From Otis tarda (Eukaryota; Chordata; Aves; Otidiformes; Otididae), in contig CM048591.1 of assembly GCA_026413225.1 (NCBI GenBank), forward strand, positions 40,602,803 through 40,666,802: a DNA stretch of 64,000 nucleotides, given 5' to 3'. The position numbers and the translations under genes are program-made. This document shows, in pieces, positions 63,201 through 64,000 of this stretch; positions within the stretch are counted from its first letter, which is position 1; each line of letters opens with the position of its first letter. A model generated the notes under the pieces. That model searched no databases and was not told the origin of the DNA. It was given only the letters and a program-made list of their open reading frames with translations.

Positions 63201-63264
63201 CAAAGATTACAGTGAGCTAACTCCTTCAGAAAATAAGATTATTGAGTTGGAATCAAATGTTTTG
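42..63264 (+). CDS. VPS13A: VPS13A (chorein), internal part: 43 exons, both ends outside the window
   Basis: This is a spliced gene; the joined exons encode 2292 codons in one open frame. The protein aligns along its whole length with human VPS13A as I know it (for example [65 protein letters not shown]). Chorein is a rod-like bridge lipid-transfer protein that lets phospholipids flow between the ER and mitochondria or lipid droplets; it binds VAP by an FFAT motif and the scramblase XK near its C terminus. In this window lie most RBG groove repeats, the FFAT loop and the VAB domain. All introns are GT-AG except one GC-AG. The paralogue VPS13C is the main alternative, but residue-level agreement and the FFAT position favour VPS13A. 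In birds the gene is Z-linked (known, not visible here). Exons are listed separately as w1-w43; phase means bases left over at the exon end. Confidence 0.96.
585..647 (+). CDS. VPS13A: VPS13A exon w2
   Basis: Small 21-codon exon after ctttctag, encoding [20 protein letters not shown] plus E. Human has LEKTLDVFNITIARQTAEVE. Phase 0, donor gtaaaa. The next intron (1957 bp) is AT-rich and has no gene or mobile element that I can see. Confidence 0.95.
2605..2740 (+). CDS. VPS13A: VPS13A exon w3, tryptophan-rich loop
   Basis: Acceptor aacttcag, donor gtatgt, ends with one base of a split Ser codon. It encodes [11 protein letters not shown] followed by the tryptophan-rich [10 protein letters not shown] (codons from 2671), matching human WFSWLWSWSE, then a lysine/glutamate-rich tail. 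Aromatic-rich loops of this kind in VPS13 proteins could touch membrane, but that is inference. The next intron (682 bp) shows nothing recognisable. Confidence 0.95.
3423..3517 (+). CDS. VPS13A: VPS13A exon w4
   Basis: After tgtgacag. It encodes [20 protein letters not shown] and then [11 protein letters not shown]; human TLEEMLTPEEKALLYEAIGYS. Phase 1 in, phase 0 out, donor gtaagt. The 808-bp intron that follows is AT-rich without identifiable content. Confidence 0.97.
4326..4468 (+). CDS. VPS13A: VPS13A exon w5
   Basis: After gcatatctag. It encodes [20 protein letters not shown] and ends [10 protein letters not shown] with a split Arg codon (2 bases). The RPGAQAI block is identical in human. 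Donor gtaaac. The next intron (1366 bp) contains a G run at 5289-5298 and a T/G-rich stretch near 5660-5740, otherwise plain. Confidence 0.97.
5835..6036 (+). CDS. VPS13A: VPS13A exon w6
   Basis: After tctttacag. It encodes [12 protein letters not shown] and later [19 protein letters not shown] and PLEIVYDA; human has FETKIDSFHITG, TFEINPLDE and PLEIIYDA. Phase 0 out. The middle ([20 protein letters not shown]) diverges from mammals. The next intron is only 89 bp. Confidence 0.96.
6126..6240 (+). CDS. VPS13A: VPS13A exon w7, followed by a GC donor
   Basis: After attttaacag. It encodes [20 protein letters not shown] and [13 protein letters not shown] plus one base G of a split Gly. Human VNSIVEFFRPPKEVHL. 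The exon must end in a single G to join TST-GLLYVIE, so the donor is G|GCAAGT rather than GT. The 3495-bp intron holds two antisense CR1 pieces (listed separately). Confidence 0.95.
7013..7053 (+). repeat. Tandem duplication, about 21 bp x 2
   Basis: GGCATCCATATAAATTCTTT followed after one base by GGCATCCATATAAATTCTCT in intron w7-w8. Confidence 0.85.
7301..7998 (-). mobile_element. CR1 LINE 3' fragment, antisense
   Basis: The reverse strand encodes the CR1 ORF2 C-terminal end: the [35 protein letters not shown] and [20 protein letters not shown] blocks, followed by the 3' UTR (TTGGAACAGACC region) towards 7301. The 5' part is missing, as usual for CR1. Two frames are needed, so it is dead. 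Ends are approximate. Confidence 0.92.
8124..8231 (-). mobile_element. CR1 3' terminal fragment, antisense
   Basis: It starts ATAGAATCACAGAATCATTA and continues GGTTGGAAGCGACC, the reverse complement of the CR1 3' end and octamer tail. About 110 bp; no coding part. It lies about 125 bp from a larger CR1 piece in the same orientation but repeats the same 3' end, so it is a separate insertion. Confidence 0.85.
9736..9872 (+). CDS. VPS13A: VPS13A exon w8
   Basis: After atttttcag. It encodes [31 protein letters not shown] and [11 protein letters not shown]; human [21 protein letters not shown] typical RBG beta-strand pattern of alternating hydrophobic residues. Phase 0 out, donor gtatgt. The 2359-bp intron has T runs near 10507-10520 and 11021-11055, and no mobile element that I recognise. 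Confidence 0.97.
12232..12364 (+). CDS. VPS13A: VPS13A exon w9
   Basis: After tgttcttaag. It encodes [20 protein letters not shown] and [20 protein letters not shown], ending in one base of a split Asp. Human [21 protein letters not shown]. The leading ATG is internal. The 4202-bp intron is mostly filled by a 3.4-kb sense CR1. Confidence 0.97.
12592..13016 (+). pseudogene. CR1 ORF1 remnant (SGNH-esterase-like domain)
   Basis: Frame 1 gives [27 protein letters not shown] and [12 protein letters not shown] up to a TAA at 12949-12951. The sequence then continues in another frame as [20 protein letters not shown] to TAG at 13014-13016. CR1 ORF1 proteins often end in an SGNH/GDSL esterase domain. 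Here the block with the catalytic Asn reads GASD where I expect GTND, and the block with the catalytic His (DGVH) is present but out of frame. The nucleophile Ser block is lost with the 5' truncation. Confidence 0.8.
13016..14170 (+). pseudogene. CR1 ORF2, endonuclease part (open, then stop)
   Basis: A 384-codon open frame encodes an apurinic/apyrimidinic-type endonuclease that would nick target DNA for retrotransposition. Visible active-site blocks: YTNACSM (Asn codon 13211), ITETWW (Glu codon 13292), [16 protein letters not shown] (Asp 13610, Asn 13616), LVLTNREG and CSDHDTVEF (Asp 13814, His 13817). All are intact. The frame ends at TGA 14168-14170 inside the linker to the reverse transcriptase. 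The real start is unclear: the frame opens at a GTG overlapping the ORF1 stop. Confidence 0.9.
14171..15921 (+). pseudogene. CR1 ORF2, reverse transcriptase part (broken)
   Basis: Reverse transcriptase blocks appear in shifting frames: [53 protein letters not shown] and KFADDTKLC (the FADD catalytic aspartates, codons 15125 and 15128), then the C-terminal [20 protein letters not shown]. Breaks: an A-run frameshift near 14245, TAA at 14545-14547, a frameshift near 14980 and another near 15292. The product cannot be made. Confidence 0.9.
16567..16684 (+). CDS. VPS13A: VPS13A exon w10
   Basis: After ttgctcttccag. It encodes [20 protein letters not shown] and [16 protein letters not shown] with the last Lys split. 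Human NWREARKLSVSTQHIL. At 118 nt it is not a multiple of three, so skipping it would break the frame. It lies between a sense and an antisense CR1 copy. The following 4253-bp intron holds the antisense copy at 17304-17500 and otherwise only AT-rich sequence. Confidence 0.96.
17304..17500 (-). mobile_element. CR1 3' fragment, antisense
   Basis: It starts ATAGAATCATAGAATGG and continues TTGGAAGGGACC, GTCCAACCCCCTGCAAGG and CCTGGCCTTGAATG, the reverse complement of the CR1 3' end. About 200 bp. It closely mirrors the last 190 bp of the sense CR1 on the other side of exon w10. Confidence 0.93.
20938..21076 (+). CDS. VPS13A: VPS13A exon w11
   Basis: After tacaaaacag. It encodes [31 protein letters not shown] and a Ser/Pro-rich tail. 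Human FKIYGKLPLISLRISDKKL and MELIESIPKPEP. Phase 0 out. The tail starts the disordered loop that carries the FFAT motif. The next intron (3977 bp) holds a sense CR1 fragment (23828-24583). Confidence 0.96.
23828..24583 (+). mobile_element. CR1 LINE 3' fragment, sense
   Basis: Broken ORF2 C-terminal coding: VLHLSHSN-like start, then [38 protein letters not shown] and later [15 protein letters not shown]-like blocks in other frames. It ends GTGATTCTATGA. More diverged than the copy at 12588, hence probably older. 5'-truncated; edges approximate. Confidence 0.9.
25054..25138 (+). CDS. VPS13A: VPS13A exon w12, variable loop
   Basis: After tcctgtttcag. It encodes [20 protein letters not shown] then DLHSFAES with a split Glu. 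Human has a loosely similar stretch ending IIPLLELPSVSEDDS. This is the least conserved exon, so the call rests on position, on phase (0 in, 1 out) and on joining directly to the acidic FFAT tract. The next intron (1710 bp) shows nothing recognisable. Confidence 0.87.
26849..27021 (+). CDS. VPS13A: VPS13A exon w13, FFAT (VAP-binding) motif
   Basis: After taatcttcag. An acidic tract (ESEEE) leads into EFYDALS, the counterpart of human EFFDAPC, the FFAT core that docks chorein on ER VAP-A/B. A second FFAT-like core, PFFEAPS, follows 13 codons after the start of the first. The exon then returns to the groove (LRFEVAE; human IRFEVPK). Phase 0 out. The next intron (1555 bp) is AT-rich with two long T tracts just after the donor. 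Confidence 0.96.
28577..28733 (+). CDS. VPS13A: VPS13A exon w14
   Basis: After gtttttttag. It encodes [35 protein letters not shown] and CPEYM. Human ILVLGLGTEIEIRTYDL and CPEYL. Ends with one base of a split Asp, donor gtgagt. The 375-bp intron is featureless. Confidence 0.96.
29109..29188 (+). CDS. VPS13A: VPS13A exon w15
   Basis: After ggtttttttaag. It encodes [20 protein letters not shown] and LTLEYIK. Human DENKKPVYLVTTLDNTMEDLL. Phase 0 out, donor gtgaga. The next intron (299 bp) includes short repeats of a taagttgttgaaacatct-like unit at 29360-29415. Confidence 0.97.
29488..29547 (+). CDS. VPS13A: VPS13A exon w16
   Basis: A 20-codon exon after ggtggaatag, encoding [20 protein letters not shown]. 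Human AEKNVPDLKSTYNNVLQLIK. Phase 0 both sides, so it could be skipped without a frameshift. The next intron is 88 bp, the shortest in the window. Confidence 0.95.
29636..29792 (+). CDS. VPS13A: VPS13A exon w17
   Basis: After gttcttttag. It encodes [30 protein letters not shown] and a Lys/Glu-rich stretch ending VLKKL. Human [20 protein letters not shown]. Ends with one base of a split Thr. The next intron (1547 bp) carries an imperfect tandem duplication (30774-30906). Confidence 0.97.
30774..30906 (+). repeat. Imperfect tandem duplication, about 72 bp x 2
   Basis: Copies at 30774-30835 and 30846-30906 share ATGCCCACTGC, CTTTCTCTT, ATGTCTA-like and TATTTTCATGTTTATAAC, in intron w17-w18. Several differences between copies suggest an old duplication. 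Confidence 0.85.
31340..31456 (+). CDS. VPS13A: VPS13A exon w18
   Basis: After attttccacag. It encodes [29 protein letters not shown] and IAEIHIE. Human ITLQILAELSCLQIFIQDQK and ISEIKIEG. Phase 1 in and out. The next intron is 95 bp with a long T tract. Confidence 0.95.
31552..31655 (+). CDS. VPS13A: VPS13A exon w19
   Basis: After ttcccctgag. It encodes [20 protein letters not shown] and [15 protein letters not shown]. Human INAKLRNIIVLDSDITAIYKK. Phase 0 out. The 1593-bp intron contains the LTR-like element, inserted 28 bp past the donor. Confidence 0.96.
32221..32438 (+). repeat. Internal repeats in the LTR-like element
   Basis: Two copies of GAGCAGAGATCC(A)(C/G)CCTGGG at exactly 30-bp spacing (32221, 32251), and four variants of CCCCACGCTGGGGCAG at 32276, 32326, 32377 and 32423 (about 50-bp spacing). 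These look like degenerate tandem units of the kind found in LTR U3 regions. Confidence 0.75.
32664..32669 (+). promoter_or_regulatory. AATAAA polyadenylation signal in the LTR
   Basis: Canonical hexamer in sense with VPS13A, within intron w19-w20, followed by T-rich sequence (GTCTTTTTTGCCTG). In LTRs this signal ends the R region. Whether it is used in the host transcript is unknown. Confidence 0.5.
33249..33416 (+). CDS. VPS13A: VPS13A exon w20
   Basis: After ttccttag. It encodes [20 protein letters not shown] and [17 protein letters not shown]. Human [20 protein letters not shown] and VGCIEVVFVTKFLYSIL. Phase 0 both sides. The next intron (651 bp) has a T run (33641-33655) and an AT-rich stretch near 33880. 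Confidence 0.97.
34068..34375 (+). CDS. VPS13A: VPS13A exon w21, conserved helix and groove strands
   Basis: After ttttccctag, 308 nt. It opens with an Ala-rich amphipathic helix ([20 protein letters not shown], then [15 protein letters not shown]) and continues [14 protein letters not shown], the most conserved stretch of the VPS13 groove. It ends VKLSELKLY with a split Arg. Human AFIDNFQAAKQALAEATVQA and [14 protein letters not shown]. The next intron (723 bp) ends with a 21-bp tandem duplication (35037-35077). Confidence 0.98.
35037..35077 (+). repeat. Tandem duplication, 21 bp x 2, next to the exon w22 acceptor
   Basis: TGTATTTGTGTGTGCTAGA is present at 35037 and again at 35058, 20 to 60 bp before the acceptor at 35098, so it may overlap the branch point region. 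Confidence 0.8.
35099..35246 (+). CDS. VPS13A: VPS13A exon w22
   Basis: After ctgttcacag. It encodes [38 protein letters not shown] and GRLKPMN. Human LPLNLEVVVERNLCWEWYQEVP and AQLKPME. Phase 0 out. The next intron (787 bp) ends in 22 consecutive T. Confidence 0.97.
36034..36184 (+). CDS. VPS13A: VPS13A exon w23
   Basis: The acceptor is 22 T then AAG. It encodes [20 protein letters not shown] and a Ser/Thr-rich loop, ending in one base of a split Gly. Human [19 protein letters not shown] followed by an equally variable loop. The next intron (1890 bp) contains a sense CR1 fragment (36759-37711). Confidence 0.95.
36697..36758 (+). repeat. A-rich tract at the 5' edge of a CR1 fragment
   Basis: An A run and A-rich sequence with AAC steps sits immediately before the first CR1-like base. 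CR1 lacks a poly-A tail at its 3' end, so this is not the element's own tail. It may be the pre-existing insertion site. Confidence 0.7.
36759..37711 (+). mobile_element. CR1 LINE 3' fragment, sense, 0.95 kb
   Basis: It encodes the end of reverse transcriptase from just before [15 protein letters not shown], with [13 protein letters not shown] (FADD changed to FTDD), [20 protein letters not shown] and [20 protein letters not shown] in one 191-codon frame. Then come frameshifts, and a 3' end with ATTCTATGATTCTA. The catalytic motif change and truncation make it inactive. Confidence 0.94.
38075..38199 (+). CDS. VPS13A: VPS13A exon w24
   Basis: After tttctgaaag. It encodes [39 protein letters not shown]. 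Human ATVVTAAVVEVHSRALLVKT and TDDLTMVLYSPGPKQ. Phase 0 out. The 897-bp intron has no recognisable element. Confidence 0.96.
39097..39266 (+). CDS. VPS13A: VPS13A exon w25
   Basis: After tttaaacag. It encodes [23 protein letters not shown]-like strands and [18 protein letters not shown] with a split Arg. Human [19 protein letters not shown] and LKNCILDDKRPHVKKATPR. The donor gtctgt is less common but keeps the frame. The next intron (591 bp) includes a 22-23 bp tandem duplication (39460-39504). Confidence 0.96.
39460..39504 (+). repeat. Tandem duplication, 22-23 bp x 2
   Basis: AAACAAACTTTAAATATGAA followed by AT, twice, separated by one base, in intron w25-w26. The copies are identical, so the duplication is young or slippage-prone. 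Confidence 0.85.
39858..40078 (+). CDS. VPS13A: VPS13A exon w26
   Basis: After gtctttcag. It encodes [38 protein letters not shown] and [12 protein letters not shown]. Human MIGLTVGFDKKDMMDIKYRK and FQEMYICASVEFLQTVANVFLEA. Ends with one base of a split Ala. The next intron (1212 bp) is plain. Confidence 0.97.
41291..41523 (+). CDS. VPS13A: VPS13A exon w27
   Basis: After tatttttgaag. It encodes [36 protein letters not shown] and [15 protein letters not shown]. Human [32 protein letters not shown] and ACPFLPVKRKGKITT. Phase 0 out. The next intron (2481 bp) contains three A/G-rich degenerate repeats (42608-42686) and otherwise unrecognised sequence. Confidence 0.98.
42608..42686 (+). repeat. 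Three degenerate 26-27 bp A/G-rich repeats
   Basis: Units start GCTGTTAAAGAGGGAATA (42608), GATGCAAATAAAGAGGGGAA (42635) and GATGCTGATAAAGAAGGAAA (42661), giving a purine-rich strand in intron w27-w28. Confidence 0.75.
44005..44097 (+). CDS. VPS13A: VPS13A exon w28
   Basis: After ttttgtatag, 31 codons: [20 protein letters not shown] and [11 protein letters not shown]. Human VLQPCDLFYQTTQKGTDPQV and DMSVKSLTLK. Phase 0 both sides, donor gtaggt. The next intron (529 bp) has an AAAC microsatellite. Confidence 0.96.
44187..44230 (+). repeat. AAAC microsatellite
   Basis: AAAAC and CAAA units in tandem within intron w28-w29, including five CAAA steps near 44203-44223. Confidence 0.9.
44627..44983 (+). 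CDS. VPS13A: VPS13A exon w29
   Basis: After cttatttgtag, 357 nt. It encodes [52 protein letters not shown] and [15 protein letters not shown]. Human [30 protein letters not shown] and [19 protein letters not shown]. Phase 0. The next intron (800 bp) holds an orphan CR1 octamer tail (45193-45221). Confidence 0.98.
45193..45221 (+). repeat. Orphan CR1-type octamer repeat
   Basis: Three perfect ATTCTATG units plus ATTCT. This is the microsatellite that ends CR1 elements, but I cannot recognise CR1 body sequence on either side. Confidence 0.85.
45784..45885 (+). CDS. VPS13A: VPS13A exon w30
   Basis: After attttgatag. It encodes [20 protein letters not shown] and PWILEIK. Human [20 protein letters not shown]. 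This strand pair is strongly conserved across VPS13 proteins and leads towards the VAB domain. Phase 0 both sides. The next intron (1309 bp) has a 20-T run (46001-46020) and a C run near 46416. Confidence 0.98.
47195..47353 (+). CDS. VPS13A: VPS13A exon w31
   Basis: After cttctttcag. It begins [20 protein letters not shown] (an internal Met) and continues [20 protein letters not shown] then [13 protein letters not shown]. Human MKKKAKMAIVESDPEEENYK and [16 protein letters not shown]. Phase 0. The 118-bp intron that follows is featureless. Confidence 0.97.
47472..47733 (+). CDS. VPS13A: VPS13A exon w32, start of VAB domain
   Basis: After tgctttctag. It encodes [13 protein letters not shown], then [20 protein letters not shown] (first conserved Asn, codon 47541), FSVLNVEFG and [12 protein letters not shown]. 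Human APFMILNSLGLTISVSPSDS. Ends with one base of a split Cys. The next intron (958 bp) has a tandem duplication (48537-48640). Confidence 0.96.
48537..48640 (+). repeat. Imperfect tandem duplication, about 53 bp x 2
   Basis: Copies at 48537-48585 and 48590-48640 both run GATTGAA..ATACAGAAAATTC to CATTTCTGTCTTTCAAAT. They lie about 50 bp before the acceptor of exon w33, so one copy may hold the branch point. Confidence 0.87.
48692..48852 (+). CDS. VPS13A: VPS13A exon w33, VAB domain
   Basis: After gtaaattctag. It encodes [20 protein letters not shown] and [20 protein letters not shown], ending RSPIQ. Human [20 protein letters not shown] and [20 protein letters not shown]. Phase 0, donor gttatt. 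The next intron (986 bp) is plain. Confidence 0.97.
49839..49942 (+). CDS. VPS13A: VPS13A exon w34, VAB domain
   Basis: After gtttcacatag. It encodes [20 protein letters not shown] (second conserved Asn, codon 49845), then [14 protein letters not shown] with a split Arg. Human IRNHFSVPLSVYEGDTLLGT and [14 protein letters not shown]. The next intron (1274 bp) contains a stretch open in several frames at 50839-51094, discussed as a finding. Confidence 0.97.
51217..51514 (+). CDS. VPS13A: VPS13A exon w35, VAB domain
   Basis: After tttcatttatag. It encodes [35 protein letters not shown], and [20 protein letters not shown] (third conserved Asn, codon 51479). Human YQMCEGIDFEEIIKNDGALL and LPYIMHLWPPILLRNLLP. 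Phase 0. The next intron (1172 bp) has T tracts near 52225 and 52502. Confidence 0.97.
52687..53082 (+). CDS. VPS13A: VPS13A exon w36, VAB domain, largest exon
   Basis: 396 nt after tttgattttgaag, a purine-rich weak acceptor chosen because [17 protein letters not shown] joins TYSVE in frame as in human YYIEGIENSVFTLSEGHSAQI. It then has [16 protein letters not shown] and [20 protein letters not shown] (fourth conserved Asn, codon 52963), ending NFLQNNK. Phase 0. The 830-bp intron that follows is plain. Confidence 0.96.
53913..54017 (+). CDS. VPS13A: VPS13A exon w37, VAB domain
   Basis: After cttcttcatag. It encodes [35 protein letters not shown]. Human [20 protein letters not shown] and SHGAVKCKGLKMDYQ. 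Phase 0 both sides. The next intron is 100 bp. Confidence 0.97.
54118..54264 (+). CDS. VPS13A: VPS13A exon w38, VAB domain
   Basis: After ttgttcacag. It encodes [40 protein letters not shown] (fifth conserved Asn, codon 54193), and IVLQQ. Human [23 protein letters not shown]. Phase 0. The next intron (4073 bp) carries poly-T tracts (25 T at 56540-56564), a TA repeat (57784-57799) and a decoy donor at 57301, with no mobile element that I recognise. Confidence 0.97.
56540..56564 (+). repeat. Poly-T tract (25 T)
   Basis: Uninterrupted T run in intron w38-w39, unrelated to any splice site. No LINE or SINE body adjoins it on the complementary strand that I can recognise. Confidence 0.85.
57749..57800 (+). 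repeat. TG/TA-rich stretch ending in a TA dinucleotide repeat
   Basis: Alternating purine-pyrimidine sequence (TGTGTCTGTATATGTATGCG and onward), then eight TA units at 57784-57799. Confidence 0.85.
58338..58466 (+). CDS. VPS13A: VPS13A exon w39, VAB domain
   Basis: After attttttccag. It encodes [20 protein letters not shown], then [20 protein letters not shown]. Human CIPFWPEYASSKLLIQVERS and PPKRIYFNKQENCILLRLDN. Phase 0 both sides. The 716-bp intron that follows is plain. Confidence 0.97.
59183..59316 (+). CDS. VPS13A: VPS13A exon w40, VAB domain
   Basis: After acatctcatag. It encodes [20 protein letters not shown], and [18 protein letters not shown] (sixth conserved Asn, codon 59279), ending with a split Ser. 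Human [18 protein letters not shown]. The next intron (1830 bp) has an antisense CR1-like piece (60283-60655). Confidence 0.97.
60283..60655 (-). mobile_element. CR1-family LINE 3' fragment, antisense, divergent
   Basis: Contains TTTCAGTTGGAAGAGACC, CGTCTAGTCCAACTGCCTGA, AGCCTGTTCCAGTGTTTGAC and AAACCTCCCTTGGTGCAGC, typical of the reverse complement of a second CR1 subfamily 3' UTR and ORF2 end. It differs from the other copies here and has no coding frame. Edges approximate. Confidence 0.85.
61147..61276 (+). CDS. VPS13A: VPS13A exon w41, end of VAB domain
   Basis: After ttgttgtag. It encodes [40 protein letters not shown]. Human SLSEIEDSLPPGKAVFYTWA and DPVGSRRLKWRC. The Trp of TWADP (61202-61204) appears to be the counterpart of human Trp2460 by my count. 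Phase 0, donor gtacgt. The next intron (355 bp) is plain. Confidence 0.97.
61632..61867 (+). CDS. VPS13A: VPS13A exon w42
   Basis: After cttgtttgtag. It encodes [40 protein letters not shown] and [19 protein letters not shown], with a split Ser. Human [33 protein letters not shown] and [14 protein letters not shown]. Groove strands just after VAB. The next intron (1243 bp) is A-rich around 62530-62600, otherwise plain. Confidence 0.98.
63111..63264 (+). CDS. VPS13A: VPS13A exon w43, last exon in window
   Basis: After gttttcaaag. It encodes [35 protein letters not shown] and IIELESNVL. Human [20 protein letters not shown] and VIQLDTNVPV. Phase 0, donor gtaaat. The remaining 736 bp of the window (63265-64000) are intron with no recognisable element; the next exon lies outside. 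Confidence 0.97.
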
Positions 63265-64000
63265 GTAAATACTGATAGTTCTCTAACTTTGTTGTTTACA
63301 CGTATACACAGGAAAAAGATAATCTTTCAATTTTGCTGTCTTTGAAGAAACTTCCAGTGAAAACTGAAATTATTGATTTGCCTAATCCATTTGAAAACCC
63401 TTCTTTATCTCTATCTAGAAAAAAAAATCTTTGGAAAAAAATCCACAAATGTTTGAAAACTTGCTGCAGACTTTTCATTGTTAGCCTCTAACTTTGAAAT
63501 GGATGCATAACATTTTTGCAGGTCATGGGACTAAATATGCATAAAGCTACAGTAAAAAAACTTTACATTTTATTCATTTGTTATACCAGGGAGGTGGGCA
63601 GGGTATTCGTTTGGGGTTTGTTTGTTTTAGCACTTCAAGTGCCTTATTGTGGGATAATTCAGCTGTGTCGTTCAACCAAATGTATGTGAAAAAAATAATT
63701 TCAAAAATTATTCTAGCATGTGGAAGCACATTATGCTTCAAATGCTGCTGTGCCTGTCTGTAAGTAAATTCTAGATACTCATTAGAATTGTGTTGTAGGT
63801 AAATGAATGTGATACAGGTAAATGAGCCAATTTTCACCTCAGTCATAGACCGTTACGTTATACTACTCTGCCTTTCCTCTAGAGAGCAGTAAATTAAGTG
63901 CTAGTAATCCCCCAAATAATGCAATATTTTGTAGCTACCTCTGTTGAAATTTCTGACAAAATTTGATTGTTTCAAATAAAGGACAGTTGTGACAGCTGAC

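Noticed and set aside
1-64000. Search for CRISPR arrays, operons or a separate second gene
   Set aside because: Nothing seen; all convincing coding sequence is either VPS13A exons or decayed CR1.

Overview
The window is a piece of a vertebrate, almost certainly bird, nuclear genome. Two things show this: a large intron-rich gene with mammalian-type GT-AG splicing, and at least seven CR1 LINE fragments whose 3' ends carry the avian CR1 octamer tail (ATTCTATG repeats). There is nothing bacterial, no CRISPR array and no operon.

One gene fills the window. It is the middle of VPS13A (chorein) on the + strand, running from inside one intron at base 1 to inside another at base 64000. I place 43 consecutive coding exons (42-213 to 63111-63264). 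Together they make 6877 nt, which is 2292 codons once the split first codon is set aside. Every junction keeps the reading frame, with no stop and no exon missing relative to the human protein as I remember it. This is roughly residues 340-2620 of about 3170. Promoter, N-terminal chorein domain, C-terminal ATG2-C and PH-like domains and 3' UTR lie outside.

Layout: exons w1-w31 (42-47353) encode the long RBG-repeat groove that carries phospholipid between membranes, interrupted by the VAP-binding FFAT motif loop (exons w12-w13). Exons w32-w41 (47472-61276) encode the VAB adaptor-binding domain with its series of conserved asparagines. Exons w42-w43 return to the groove. The product is a bridge lipid-transfer protein at ER-mitochondria and ER-lipid-droplet contacts; loss of the human gene causes chorea-acanthocytosis.

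The introns hold the mobile DNA. These are a 3.4-kb CR1 with decayed ORF1 and ORF2 in sense (12588-16010); shorter sense CR1 pieces at 23828-24583 and 36759-37711; antisense pieces at 7301-7998, 8124-8231, 17304-17500 and 60283-60655; an orphan CR1 tail (45193-45221); and a 1.17-kb LTR-like element with exact 5-bp target-site duplications (31684-32849). The rest is unique AT-rich intron with small tandem duplications and homopolymers.

Most worth checking: a bird-specific second FFAT-like motif 13 codons after the first; a pair of inverted CR1 copies that bracket the single frame-breaking exon w10; a GC-AG intron; and the LTR with a sense poly(A) signal. I did not find a convincing new biological system.
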